DNA of 64,000 nucleotides from CAWJFP01 sp963842155 (lineage in GTDB: Bacteria; Pseudomonadota; Alphaproteobacteria; JACZXZ01), in contig CAWJFP010000039.1 of the NCBI GenBank assembly GCA_963842155.1, positions 27,386 to 91,385 on the forward strand, written 5' to 3'. The notes under the pieces were generated by a model. The model was not told the DNA's origin and did no database searches. It saw only the letters and a program-made list of their open reading frames with translations. This document shows, piece by piece, positions 15,862 to 23,627 of the stretch (positions are counted from its first letter, which is position 1; each line of letters starts with the position of its first letter). Made by a program: the position numbers and the translations under genes.

Positions 15862-15953
15862 CCCCCTCACCCTCCCCTCTCCCCCAATGGGGGAGAGGGT
15901 TGAGTAGGGTTGGCGAAGCGAGAGCCGAGCCTTACCCGGAGCTGGGTGAGGGG
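15862..15953. repeat. Dispersed palindromic intergenic repeat, copy 1
   Basis: About 92 bp bounded by ccccctcaccc and gggtgagggg, with an internal hairpin ctcccccaatgggggag and a middle part ttggcgaagcgagagccgag. The reverse complement of 27602-27695 matches this copy closely in order and content. It is intergenic here between the SRPBCC and vapC genes. No coding potential is seen. Confidence 0.8.
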
Positions 15954-16000
15954 CGCATGCTTATACCTAATCGGACCGCTCTAACGTGACGCGAGCGGGC

Positions 16001-16396
16001 TTACAGCAGCTCGAATCCGGGAAGCCGGCGCGCCCTCCGGTCGAAGGTCACAATGCGGGAACAGCCCGCCTTGGCGGCCAACGCCCCGATGAGGGCATCG
16101 GCGAAGGAGCCTCGGCCGTCCTTGAACGCGATCATGGCGGTAAAGACTTCCTGCTCGTTTTCGACCAGGAGAACGTCGGCCTGGAGCATGCGTTCGATGG
16201 CCGCGGCGATGCCGTCGTCGGAGAGGCCGTAAGCGCGCTCGAGCACCCATACGGTCTCGACCATCGCCACGACACTGACGAAGCCGGGATCGTCCTCGGA
16301 GACTCGCCGCTCGATGAGCGCCGTCGCCTTGGGCGATTGAACCGGATCGTCTTGGGCGAGGTAGCGGACGAGGATGTTGGTATCGAGTCCGATCAT
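16001..16396 (-). CDS. vapC: VapC-type PIN-domain ribonuclease toxin
   Basis: 131 residues with the PIN acidic residues in MIGLDTNILVRYL (Asp5), VVAMVETVWVLERAYG (Glu) and GSFADALIGALAAKAGC (Asp), then VTFDRR. VapC toxins are Mg-dependent RNases that cut tRNA or rRNA and are held inactive by VapB. The start overlaps the end of the AbrB-type antitoxin gene by 4 bp, the usual coupled arrangement. The target RNA cannot be predicted. Confidence 0.9.
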   Translation of the reverse strand: MIGLDTNILVRYLAQDDPVQSPKATALIERRVSEDDPGFVSVVAMVETVWVLERAYGLSDDGIAAAIERMLQADVLLVENEQEVFTAMIAFKDGRGSFADALIGALAAKAGCSRIVTFDRRARRLPGFELL

Positions 16397-16647
16397 CGCC
16401 GCTTGCGGCGCGAGACGCCGGCGGCGGCGGCGGCAGCGATGGCCGCGCTCATCTCCTCGATCGTGACGGGCCGCCGCCGCGCGCCCGCCATGCCGCGCAA
16501 GGCCGCGGCGGGAAGCTTCGGCAAGAGAACCACGCTGCCATCGGGATGCAGGAAGAACTTGACCCGATCGCCCGGCTTCAAGCGAAGATGCTCGCGGATG
16601 GCTTTCGGAATCGTCGCCTGGCCCTTCGAGGTGATCGCGGATTCCAT
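16393..16647 (-). CDS. vapB: VapB-type antitoxin with AbrB/MazE swapped-hairpin DNA-binding domain
   Basis: 84 residues from the ATG at 16647, which follows GGAGG at ideal spacing; an in-frame ATG at 16659 overlaps that ribosome site and is less likely. SAITSKGQATIPKAIREHLRLKPGDRVKF is the SpoVT/AbrB motif. The Ala-rich C-terminal part (EEMSAAIAAAAAAG) would wrap the toxin. It is encoded upstream of vapC with a 4-bp overlap. A palindrome just upstream is the probable autoregulatory site. Confidence 0.88.
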   Translation of the reverse strand: MESAITSKGQATIPKAIREHLRLKPGDRVKFFLHPDGSVVLLPKLPAAALRGMAGARRRPVTIEEMSAAIAAAAAAGVSRRKRR

Positions 16648-16658
16648 GCGGGCCTCCA

Positions 16659-16678
16659 TTACATTCCCGGAAATGTAA
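16659..16678. promoter_or_regulatory. Palindromic operator upstream of vapBC
   Basis: The 20-bp stretch ttacattcccggaaatgtaa is a near-perfect inverted repeat; only one symmetric pair, positions 8 and 13, is mismatched. It lies about 12 bp upstream of the vapB ATG, where AbrB-type antitoxins usually bind to repress their own operon. Confidence 0.65.
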
Positions 16679-16838
16679 TACCGCTGCACTCGTCGCGCGT
16701 CAAGCCGGATGCGGCAGACAGCTTTCGCCCTGGCAGAAGCCGATCCCTTCGGCCTTTATCATTATATTGCCCAGGAAGCGGGCCATGACGTCGCAGGCGC
16801 GCCGCGCGCTTAAACGCCAGCGATGACAGATGTCTCGC

Positions 16839-17051
16839 TCAGAGATCGTCGGGCCGAAGGCCAGTGTGCTTTGCGATGCGCGCAAGCATCGCCGGTCCCA
16901 GCTCATCGCCACCATGAAAGGCGAACACGTAGTCGGGCCAGCCTTGGCGCGCGAGCACGCGGTGCGAACCACGTTGCCGCTTCACCGTCCATCCGACGCG
17001 CTGAAGAGCCCGCAACACGCGGGCCGCCTTCGCGGCCGGCCACGCGCTCAC
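16839..17051 (-). CDS. hicA: HicA-type mRNA interferase toxin
   Basis: 70 residues from a GTG at 17051, which overlaps the hicB stop as GTGA. ARVLRALQRVGWTVKRQRGSHRVLARQG is the double-stranded-RNA-binding-like HicA fold with the catalytic His in GSHR. HGGDELGPAMLARIAKHTGL is the usual C-terminal helix region. HicA cleaves mRNA and is neutralised by HicB. The gene is easily missed because no ATG lies near its start. Confidence 0.82.
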   Translation of the reverse strand: MSAWPAAKAARVLRALQRVGWTVKRQRGSHRVLARQGWPDYVFAFHGGDELGPAMLARIAKHTGLRPDDL

Positions 17052-17248
17052 GCGGCGAAAAGATCCCGGGCTTCGTTGGGCACCGGCTCGCCATGCTCGA
17101 TGCGATCGGCGATGACGCGAAGGGCCAGCGCGGTGACGTTCATCCGCGCTTCGGCTTCGCTCTTGCCGTAAGCGAGTACGCCGGGAAGCGCCGGCACCTC
17201 GCCGATCCAGCGGCCATCCTCCTCGCGTGCGATCTCGATTTTGAGCAT
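17048..17248 (-). CDS. hicB: HicB-type antitoxin, short form
   Basis: 66 residues: MLKIEIAREEDGRWIGEVPALPGVLAYGKSEAEA is the HicB partial RNase-H fold, followed by VTALALRVIADRIEHGEPVP. It lacks the C-terminal DNA-binding domain of long HicB proteins, so autoregulation may need another mechanism. hicB precedes hicA with a 4-bp overlap. Its ATG lies only 25 bp downstream of the CCA end of tRNA-Glu on the same strand. Confidence 0.85.
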   Translation of the reverse strand: MLKIEIAREEDGRWIGEVPALPGVLAYGKSEAEARMNVTALALRVIADRIEHGEPVPNEARDLFAA

Positions 17249-17277
17249 GCCAATTCTGCCTCAAACCGCGAATTGGC
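17249..17277. repeat. Inverted repeat linking the tRNA-Glu 3' end to the hicB start
   Basis: gccaattc (17249-17256) and gaattggc (17270-17277) are perfect 8-bp inverted arms with a 13-bp loop. The distal arm includes the encoded CCA of tRNA-Glu; the proximal arm abuts the hicB ATG, and the GAGG ribosome site is in the loop. It could be an operator, a tRNA terminator, or an RNA hairpin controlling hicB translation. Confidence 0.55.
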
Positions 17278-17349
17278 GTCCCCAAGGGGAGTCGAACCCC
17301 TGTTTCCGGCGTGAGAGGCCAGCGTCCTGGGCCACTAGACGATGGGGAC
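17274..17349 (-). tRNA. tRNA-Glu (anticodon CTC)
   Basis: 76 nt with encoded CCA. The acceptor stem pairs GTCCCCA with TGGGGAC, discriminator G, and the T-arm has AGGGGTTCGACTCCCCT. The anticodon arm CTGGC-CTCTCAC-GCCGG shows loop CTCTCAC, giving anticodon CTC. The D-arm region TCGTCTAGTGGCCCAGGACGC is typical of bacterial tRNA-Glu. It is the only tRNA I find in the window. Confidence 0.95.
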
Positions 17350-17382
17350 CCGCGCGAGCGATCGGTTCGCTGCGACGGCCCT

Positions 17383-17411
17383 TCAATACAACGCGCCGCC
17401 TCTTGTTGCAA
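17383..17411 (-). promoter_or_regulatory. Candidate promoter of tRNA-Glu
   Basis: On the minus strand, TTGCAA (17411-17406) and TATTGA (17388-17383) are separated by exactly 17 bp. This would place transcription start about 25-30 nt before the mature tRNA end at 17349, leaving a normal 5' leader for RNase P. Confidence 0.5.
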
Positions 17412-17423
17412 TGGCGCCGAAGC

Positions 17424-18482
17424 TCACCCCGCCTTCGCCGCTTTCGCGGCATCGCCATGGCGGCGCAGCGAGGCGACGAGCGCATCGACATCCGCGGCGC
17501 GGGTGGAGAAGGCGCAGACGAAGCGGCATTGCACCATCCCCTCGCCCGACCAGCGGTAGAAGGTAAAGCCGTCGGCGAAGGCGCCGGCGATGGCGGCCTC
17601 GGGCAGCATGGCGAAGATCTCGTTCGCCTCCACCGGATGGACGAGCTCGACGCCGGGCAGGCTCGCCAGGCCCTGCGCCAGCCGCGCGGCCATCGCGTTG
17701 GCGTGGCGCGCGTTCCTGAGCCAGAGATCCTCGGCGAGATAGGCCTCGAGCTGGACCGAAAGGAAACGCATCTTGGAGAAGAGATGGCCCGCGCGCTTGC
17801 GGCGATAGTCGAAGCCTTGGGCCAGCTCGCGCTTGAAGAAGACCACCGCCTCCGCCGCCAGCGCGCCGCCCTTGGTGGCGCCGAAGGAAAGCGCGTCCAC
17901 GCCGGCGCGCCAGGTGAGCGCCGCCGGCCGGCAGCCGAGCGCCGCCACGGCATTGGCGAAGCGCGCCCCATCCATATGGACATGGAGGCCGTGGCCATGG
18001 GCGATCTCGGCCAGGGCCGCGACCTCCTCGGGACGATAGAGCGTGCCGGCCTCGCTCTCGTTGGTGAGGCTCAGCGCCGCCGGCTGCACATGATGCACCG
18101 TGCCGGCGCCCGCCGCCGCCAGCGCCGCCGCGAATGCCGCGGGCGCGATCTTGCCATGCTCGCCCGGCACCGCGACGAGCTTGGCGCCGCCCGAGTAGAA
18201 CTCGGGCGCGCCGCATTCGTCCGCATTGATATGCGAGTCGGGATGGCAATAGATGGCACCCCAAGGCGGCGTCATGGCGGCGAGCGCGAGCGAGTTCGCG
18301 GCCGTCCCCGTCGCCACCGGGAAGACCGTCACCTCGCGCTCGAAAAGCCGCGCGAAGGCCGCCTCGAGCCGCTCGCTCACGGCATCGTTACCGTAAGGCA
18401 TCGCGGCGCCCTGGTTCGCCCGCGCCAGCGCCGCCATGATCTCCGGCGCCACCTCGGCCGTGTTGTCGCTCGCGAAGTTCAT
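17424..18482 (-). CDS. ltaE: Low-specificity L-threonine aldolase
   Basis: 352 residues from the ATG at 18482 (MNFASDNTAEVAPEIM). It is a PLP fold-type I enzyme that splits threonine or allo-threonine into glycine and acetaldehyde. Landmarks are VATGTAANSLAL, HVHMDGARFANAVAAL (Asp for the pyridine N), and the Schiff-base Lys in VDALSFGATKGGALAAE. Length and order fit the beta-eliminating-lyase family. It stands alone, downstream in orientation of the small membrane-protein gene at 18665. Confidence 0.9.
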   Translation of the reverse strand: MNFASDNTAEVAPEIMAALARANQGAAMPYGNDAVSERLEAAFARLFEREVTVFPVATGTAANSLALAAMTPPWGAIYCHPDSHINADECGAPEFYSGGAKLVAVPGEHGKIAPAAFAAALAAAGAGTVHHVQPAALSLTNESEAGTLYRPEEVAALAEIAHGHGLHVHMDGARFANAVAALGCRPAALTWRAGVDALSFGATKGGALAAEAVVFFKRELAQGFDYRRKRAGHLFSKMRFLSVQLEAYLAEDLWLRNARHANAMAARLAQGLASLPGVELVHPVEANEIFAMLPEAAIAGAFADGFTFYRWSGEGMVQCRFVCAFSTRAADVDALVASLRRHGDAAKAAKAG

Positions 18483-18664
18483 GGCTTTTTCCCTTATGAG
18501 CAAAGGATTACGGCGCAAGACCGAAATGTCTTGGAATATTCCGGCCTAATATCTTGTCGGTATTTTGTCATTCCTCCCAGGGGGACCGCTCCAGATGAGG
18601 ACGTTCTTAGGCGGCTGCGAAGCCGCCGGGAAGGCCGGGTGGGCGCCGTACCATGGGAGCCGCG

Positions 18665-19000
18665 TCACGGTTGCGGCGTGAGCTCGAAGCTGCCGACGAG
18701 CGCCCCGTTCGAGAGATCGAGCACGAGCAGGCGCCGCACGCCGCCGGCGAGCTCGAGCTGAAGGATCATCCGGCCCTGGTCCGTCCGCGTATCGACGATG
18801 CGCGCGCCGGGCGGCAAGGCAATCGCCACAGGCCCGAAGGGATGGGCCGGCCCGGACGAGACGGTCGACGAGGCGCCGGTGGAAGAGGCAGCTGGCGCCT
18901 CGGGTCCCGCGCCTCGCTTGACGAGGCCGTAGATAAGGAGGCCGAAGGCCAGCACGATGAGTATGCCCATGCCGATGACCAGGGCCTTGAGCGCGCGCAT
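18665..19000 (-). CDS. Small single-pass membrane protein (DUF6476-like)
   Basis: About 111 residues from the ATG at 19000 (MRALKALVIGMGILIVLAFG); an in-frame ATG at 19024 is possible but would overlap the rluD ATG. One N-terminal membrane helix (LVIGMGILIVLAFGLLIYGLV) precedes a Pro/Ser/Ala linker and a small domain with ALPPGARIVDTRTDQGRMILQLEL. Such proteins are encoded next to rluD in many alphaproteobacteria and have no known function. Confidence 0.72.
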   Translation of the reverse strand: MRALKALVIGMGILIVLAFGLLIYGLVKRGAGPEAPAASSTGASSTVSSGPAHPFGPVAIALPPGARIVDTRTDQGRMILQLELAGGVRRLLVLDLSNGALVGSFELTPQP

Positions 19001-19022
19001 GATTCCGGTCCACTGTCTCTTC

Positions 19023-20036
19023 ATGACGACGGCGGAGAAGGAGATAGCGGCCGGCCCGGACAAGGTCAAACCCGGCGCCGTCGAGGCGAGGGCCGGCGCG
19101 GCCGATGACGGCATGCGGCTCGACGCCTATCTCGCGCGCGCGCTGCCCGCCCTCTCGCGCTCGCGCCTCAAGCAGCTGATCGTGGCGGGCCATCTGCGCG
19201 CGGACGAGCGGCCGCTCACGGATCCCTCGGCGAAGGTGCGGGCCGGCCAAAGATTCACCCTCGTTATTCCTCCGAGCGTCGAGGCGCGGCCCGAGGCGCA
19301 GGCAATTCCGCTCGAGGTGCTTTACGAGGATGACGATCTCATCGTCATCGACAAGCCGGCGGGCCTCGTCGTGCATCCCGCCGCCGGCAATCCCGACCGG
19401 ACCTTGGTGAACGCGCTCCTCGCTTATTGCGGCGCCAGCCTCGCCGGCATCGGCGGCGTGCGCCGGCCCGGCATCGTGCATCGCCTCGACAAGGATACCA
19501 GCGGCCTCATGGTCGCGGCCAAGACCGACCGCGCCTTCGCCGGGCTCGCGGCGCAGTTCGCCGCCCATGAGGTCGAGCGCGCCTATCGCGCGTTGGTCTG
19601 GGGCGCCCCGCGCCCGGCGCAAGGCGAGATCGCCGGCAATATCGGCCGCAGCCCGCGCGACCGGAAGAAGATGGCGGTGCGGGCGCAAGGCGGCAAGGCC
19701 GCGCTCACGCGCTACCGCACCCTCGCGTCCTATGGCGGCGTGGCGAGCCTGCTCGAATGCCGCCTCGCCACCGGGCGCACGCACCAGATCAGGGTGCATC
19801 TCGCGAGCCTCGGCCATCCCGTGATGGGCGACCCGCTTTACGGCAAGGCGACTGCCGCGCGGCGTGCCTCCTTGCCCCCGGCGGCGCGGGCGGCGCTCGA
19901 TCGGCTCGGGCGCCAGGCGCTCGACGCCTATCTGCTCGGCTTCATCCATCCGGCGAGCGGCACGCGGATCAGAATCGAGCGGGAATCGCCGGGCGATTTC
20001 AGCGAGCTTAAGAAAAATTTAGAATCTTTTAAGTGA
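19023..20036 (+). CDS. rluD: RluA-family 23S rRNA pseudouridine synthase, RluD-type
   Basis: 337 residues. An N-terminal S4 RNA-binding domain (MRLDAYLARALPALSRSRLKQLI) is followed by the synthase domain with DDDLIVIDKPAGLVVHP, the catalytic motif HRLDKDTSGLMV and GRTHQIRVHL. RluD-type enzymes modify helix 69 of 23S rRNA. The start is uncertain: the ATG at 19023 overlaps the opposite-strand ATG of the small membrane-protein gene, and the ATG at 19113 would begin exactly at the S4 domain. rpoH follows 101 bp downstream. Confidence 0.9.
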   Translation: MTTAEKEIAAGPDKVKPGAVEARAGAADDGMRLDAYLARALPALSRSRLKQLIVAGHLRADERPLTDPSAKVRAGQRFTLVIPPSVEARPEAQAIPLEVLYEDDDLIVIDKPAGLVVHPAAGNPDRTLVNALLAYCGASLAGIGGVRRPGIVHRLDKDTSGLMVAAKTDRAFAGLAAQFAAHEVERAYRALVWGAPRPAQGEIAGNIGRSPRDRKKMAVRAQGGKAALTRYRTLASYGGVASLLECRLATGRTHQIRVHLASLGHPVMGDPLYGKATAARRASLPPAARAALDRLGRQALDAYLLGFIHPASGTRIRIERESPGDFSELKKNLESFK

Positions 20037-20137
20037 ACGGAACCAGGCCTATGCTAGATTCTCCCGCGACTCAGCGAAAACCGGCCGGCATGCCGGGCCT
20101 CGGCAGGCCCGCGCGGGCCGGTTGGAGGGGAGCCAAA

Positions 20138-21028
20138 ATGGCCACCACCGCGCTATCCAGCGTCGGCTCGTTTCATCCGGAAGGCAATCTCGCGCGCTAT
20201 CTGCAGGAGATTCGCCGCTTCCCCATGCTCGAGCCCGAGCGGGAATACATGCTCGCCAAGCGCTGGCGCGAGCATAACGACGTGGAGGCGGCCCATCAGC
20301 TGGTGACGAGCCATCTGCGGCTGGTGGCCAAGATCGCCATGGGCTATCGCGGCTACGGCCTGCCGCTCGCCGAGCTCATCTCCGAGGGCAATGTCGGGCT
20401 CATGCAGGCGGTGAAGCGCTTCGAGCCCGATCGCGGCTTCCGCCTCGCCACCTATGCCATGTGGTGGATCCGCGCCTCCATCCAGGAATATATCCTGCAT
20501 TCCTGGTCGCTCGTGAAGATCGGCACGACCGCGGCGCAGAAGAAGCTGTTCTTCAACCTGCGCAAGATCAAGGGCCAGCTTCAGGCCATCGAGGAGGGCG
20601 ACCTCTCGCCCGAGAACGTCAAGAAGATCGCGACGCAGCTCGCGGTCGCCGAGAGCGACGTGGTGCAGATGAACCGCCGCCTCGCCAGCCCCGACCATTC
20701 GCTCAACGCGCCCCTGCGCGACGAGGGCGAGGGCGAGTGGCAGGACTGGCTCGTCGACGACGAGCCGAGCCAGGAGACCAAGCTCGCCGAGAGCGAGGAG
20801 CTCGGCAACCGCCATCGCCTGCTCGAGAGCGGCCTCAAGGTCCTGAGCCCGCGCGAGCGGCACATCCTCGTCGAGCGGCGCCTGCGCGAGGATCCCACCA
20901 CGCTCGAGGACCTCTCGCAGGAATACGGCATCTCGCGCGAGCGCGTGCGCCAGATCGAGGTCCGCGCCTTCGAGAAGCTGCAGAAGGCGATGAAGAACCG
21001 CACCATCGAGCAGTCGCTGGCGAGCTGA
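20138..21028 (+). CDS. rpoH: RNA polymerase sigma-32 factor
   Basis: 296 residues from the ATG at 20138, which follows GGAGGGGAG; longer upstream frames lack such a site. Region 2 is seen in HLRLVAKIAMGYRGYGLPLAELISEGNVGLMQAVKRF and RGFRLATYAMWWIRASIQEYI. The RpoH box QKKLFFNLRKIK separates it from other sigma factors. Region 4 is DLSQEYGISRERVRQIEVRAFEKLQ. It directs heat-shock transcription. The rluD-rpoH order is conserved in many alphaproteobacteria. Confidence 0.96.
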   Translation: MATTALSSVGSFHPEGNLARYLQEIRRFPMLEPEREYMLAKRWREHNDVEAAHQLVTSHLRLVAKIAMGYRGYGLPLAELISEGNVGLMQAVKRFEPDRGFRLATYAMWWIRASIQEYILHSWSLVKIGTTAAQKKLFFNLRKIKGQLQAIEEGDLSPENVKKIATQLAVAESDVVQMNRRLASPDHSLNAPLRDEGEGEWQDWLVDDEPSQETKLAESEELGNRHRLLESGLKVLSPRERHILVERRLREDPTTLEDLSQEYGISRERVRQIEVRAFEKLQKAMKNRTIEQSLAS

Positions 21029-21360
21029 AGGCCGCGGCGCGGCACGATTCCAAGCCTCAAGGCGCGGCACGGCTTTCCGTTTCCGACATCTTGGCCGTGA
21101 ACACGACTATCGATGGCGCGAAAAATCGTCGCCAGCGGGCTTGTCCCGGTGGCCCACCACTTCCTAAATCCTAAAGACAAGTCGTGGATCGCCGGCACGG
21201 AGGCCGGCGATGACCAATTAGGATTGTCACGGGGCGTTGAGTTCTGTTTTCAAGCCCCGCCAACTAAACAGGACAGCGGTGACATCGATGGCGCATTGCC
21301 ATCAATTTCACCTCTGTATCGTCCGCAATATCCGGATAGCGCCGGCCGAGCCGCCTCGCC
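21029..21360. other. Intergenic region after rpoH with a dispersed hairpin repeat
   Basis: 332 bp. The part at about 21175-21220 (gccggcacggaggccggcga within it) is a hairpin unit of the same style as the repeat at 11755-11815. A short inverted pattern gatggcgcattgccatc occurs near 21286-21302. No gene, RNA or clear terminator is seen; the promoter of the EamA gene should lie near the right end. Confidence 0.45.
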
Positions 21361-21411
21361 ATGATCCGCCCCATGCGCGCGCGGAACCGCGGGACGGCAG
21401 TCAACAAGGTC

Positions 21412-22344
21412 ATGGGGCCGCTCGAATGGCTCCTGCTGCTGGCGCTCGCGGTGTTGTGGGGCGGCTCCTTCTTCTTCATCAAGCTCGCGCTCGGCGGCTT
21501 CCATCCCTTGACCATCGTGCTCGGCCGCGTGGCGCTCGCGGCACTCGCCCTCAATCTCGCCGTCCTCGCGAGCGGGTTGCGCATGCCGTCCGACCGGCGC
21601 CTTTGGGGCCGCTTCTTCGCGATGGGGCTCATCAACAATCTCGTCCCCTTCTCGCTCATTATCTGGGCGCAGAGCCATATCGCGAGCGGCTTGGCCTCCA
21701 TCCTCAACGCCACGGCGCCGCTTTTCACCGTGCTCGTCGCCTATTTCCTCTCGAAGGACGAGCGTTTGACCTGGGGCCGCGCGATCGGCGTGCTGGTCGG
21801 CTTCCTCGGCGTCGCCATGATGATCGGGCTCGATGCCCTGCGCCTCGCCGGCAGCGAGGTGCTCGCCGAGACGGCCGTGCTCGCGGCCGCCCTCGCTTAC
21901 GCCTTCGCCGGCATCTATGGCCGCCGCTTCGCCGGCCTGCCGCCGCTCCTCGCGGCGACGGGCCAGCTCACCGCCACCACCATCATGATGACGCCCTTGG
22001 CGCTCGTCATCGACCGGCCCTGGACGGAGGCGCCCGGCCTCGCGGCCTGTGGCGCCTTGCTCGGCCTGGCGCTGCTTTCGACCGCCGTCGCCTATGTGAT
22101 CTATTTCCGCATCCTGGCCACGGCGGGAGCCGTCAATCTGCTGCTCGTGACCCTGCTCAATCCGGTGACCGCGGTGCTGCTGGGCGCGCTGGTGCTGGGC
22201 GAGCATCTCGCCGGCAGCGCCTTCCTCGGCATGGCGCTGATCGCGCTCGGCCTCGCCGCGATCGACGGCCGGCCCTGGAGGGCGCTCGCGGCGCGGCGCG
22301 CTCCGCGCCGGCTCAATCCTCGAAAGGGTCGCGCACCAGGATAG
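21412..22344 (+). CDS. EamA/DMT-superfamily permease
   Basis: 310 residues from the ATG at 21412 (MGPLEWLLLLALAVLWGGSFFFIKLAL); an in-frame ATG at 21361 would add 17 polar residues. There are ten predicted membrane helices in two EamA repeats, the second starting around AETAVLAAALAYAFAGIYGRRFA. LVTLLNPVTAVLLGALVLGE is the classic helix 9-10 motif. Such carriers export amino acids or metabolites. The 3' end overlaps the end of convergent purA by 32 bp. Confidence 0.9.
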   Translation: MGPLEWLLLLALAVLWGGSFFFIKLALGGFHPLTIVLGRVALAALALNLAVLASGLRMPSDRRLWGRFFAMGLINNLVPFSLIIWAQSHIASGLASILNATAPLFTVLVAYFLSKDERLTWGRAIGVLVGFLGVAMMIGLDALRLAGSEVLAETAVLAAALAYAFAGIYGRRFAGLPPLLAATGQLTATTIMMTPLALVIDRPWTEAPGLAACGALLGLALLSTAVAYVIYFRILATAGAVNLLLVTLLNPVTAVLLGALVLGEHLAGSAFLGMALIALGLAAIDGRPWRALAARRAPRRLNPRKGRAPG

Positions 22345-23602
22345 TGTCGGCGCGCTCGGGGCTGGTCGAGAGCAGCGCCACCGGCGCCTCGATGAGCTCC
22401 TCGATGCGGCGAATATATTTGATCGTGGTCGCCGGCAGCTGGGCCCAGGAGCGCGCGCCGCGCGTCGATTGGCCCCAGCCTTCGAAGCTCTCATAGACGG
22501 GCTCGACCGCCTCCTGCGCCGAGAGCAGCGGCGGCAGCCGGTCGAAGCCGGCATTGCCGAGCCGGTAGCCGACGCAGACCTTGATCTCGTCGAAGCCGTC
22601 CAGCACGTCGAGCTTGGTCAAGGCCACGCCGTCGATGCCGGCGACGCGGATCGCCTGGCGCAGCAGCACGGCGTCGAACCAGCCGCAGCGCCGCTTGCGG
22701 CCGGTCACCACGCCGAACTCTTTGCCCCGCGCGCCGAGGAGATCGCCGATCTTGTTGTCCTGCTCGGTCGGGAAAGGGCCGGCGCCCACGCGCGTCGTAT
22801 AGGCCTTGGTGATGCCGAGCACGTAATCGACCGCGCCCGGCCCGAGGCCCGAGCCCACCGCCGCCTGCCCCGCCACCGTGTTGGACGAGGTCACATAGGG
22901 ATAGGTGCCGTGATCGACGTCGAGCATGACGCCTTGCGCACCTTCGAAAAGGATGCGCCGGCCTTCGCGCCGGAGCTGATCGAGCCGCCGCCAGACGGGA
23001 TCGAGGAAGGGCAGGATCTTGGGCGCGATCTCGAGCAGCGAGGCTCGCAGGCCCGCGCCCTCGACCTCGGCGGCGCCCAAGCCCCGCCGCAGCGCGTTGT
23101 GATGAAACAGCAGCTCGTCGAGCCGGTCGTCGAGCGTCCCCTCGTCGCCGAGGTCGCAGGCACGCAGCGCGCGGCGCGCCACCTTGTCCTCGTAGGCCGG
23201 GCCGATGCCGCGGCCGGTGGTGCCGATCTTGCGCCCGCCGCGCTGCTCCTCGCGCAAGCGGTCGAGCTCGCGATGGAGCGGCAGGATGAGGGGTGCCGTC
23301 TCGGAGAGCCGCAACGTCTCGGGCGTCACGGTGACGCCCTGGCGCGCGACGGTCGCGATCTCCTCGAGCAGCGCCCAGGGATCGACCACCACGCCGTTGC
23401 CGATGACCGAGAGCTTGCCGCGCACCACGCCCGAGGGCAGCAGCGAGAGCTTGTAGGTGACGCCGTCGATGACGAGCGTGTGGCCGGCGTTATGGCCGCC
23501 CTGGAAGCGCACCACCACGTCGGCCCGCTCGGAGAGCCAATCGACGATCTTGCCCTTGCCCTCGTCGCCCCATTGGGCGCCGATCACGGCTACGTTCGCC
23601 AC
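22313..23602 (-). CDS. purA: Adenylosuccinate synthetase
   Basis: 429 residues, normal length. The N-terminal GTP/IMP site GAQWGDEGKGKIVDWLSE with catalytic Asp, QGGHNAGHT, the IMP-binding TTGRGIGPAYEDK, GAQGVMLDVDHGTYPYVTSSN and GRKRRCGWFD are all present. The enzyme joins IMP and aspartate in the first committed step to AMP. hisZ lies 25 bp upstream on the same strand. The hisZ-purA pair is usual in alphaproteobacteria. Confidence 0.97.
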   Translation of the reverse strand: MANVAVIGAQWGDEGKGKIVDWLSERADVVVRFQGGHNAGHTLVIDGVTYKLSLLPSGVVRGKLSVIGNGVVVDPWALLEEIATVARQGVTVTPETLRLSETAPLILPLHRELDRLREEQRGGRKIGTTGRGIGPAYEDKVARRALRACDLGDEGTLDDRLDELLFHHNALRRGLGAAEVEGAGLRASLLEIAPKILPFLDPVWRRLDQLRREGRRILFEGAQGVMLDVDHGTYPYVTSSNTVAGQAAVGSGLGPGAVDYVLGITKAYTTRVGAGPFPTEQDNKIGDLLGARGKEFGVVTGRKRRCGWFDAVLLRQAIRVAGIDGVALTKLDVLDGFDEIKVCVGYRLGNAGFDRLPPLLSAQEAVEPVYESFEGWGQSTRGARSWAQLPATTIKYIRRIEELIEAPVALLSTSPERADTILVRDPFED

Positions 23603-23627
23603 TTAGGATATCCTCCTTTTCAGCCTT

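Noticed and set aside
18546..19949. A 467-codon minus-strand frame opposite rluD
   Set aside because: Antisense shadow; the plus-strand RluD motifs are unambiguous.
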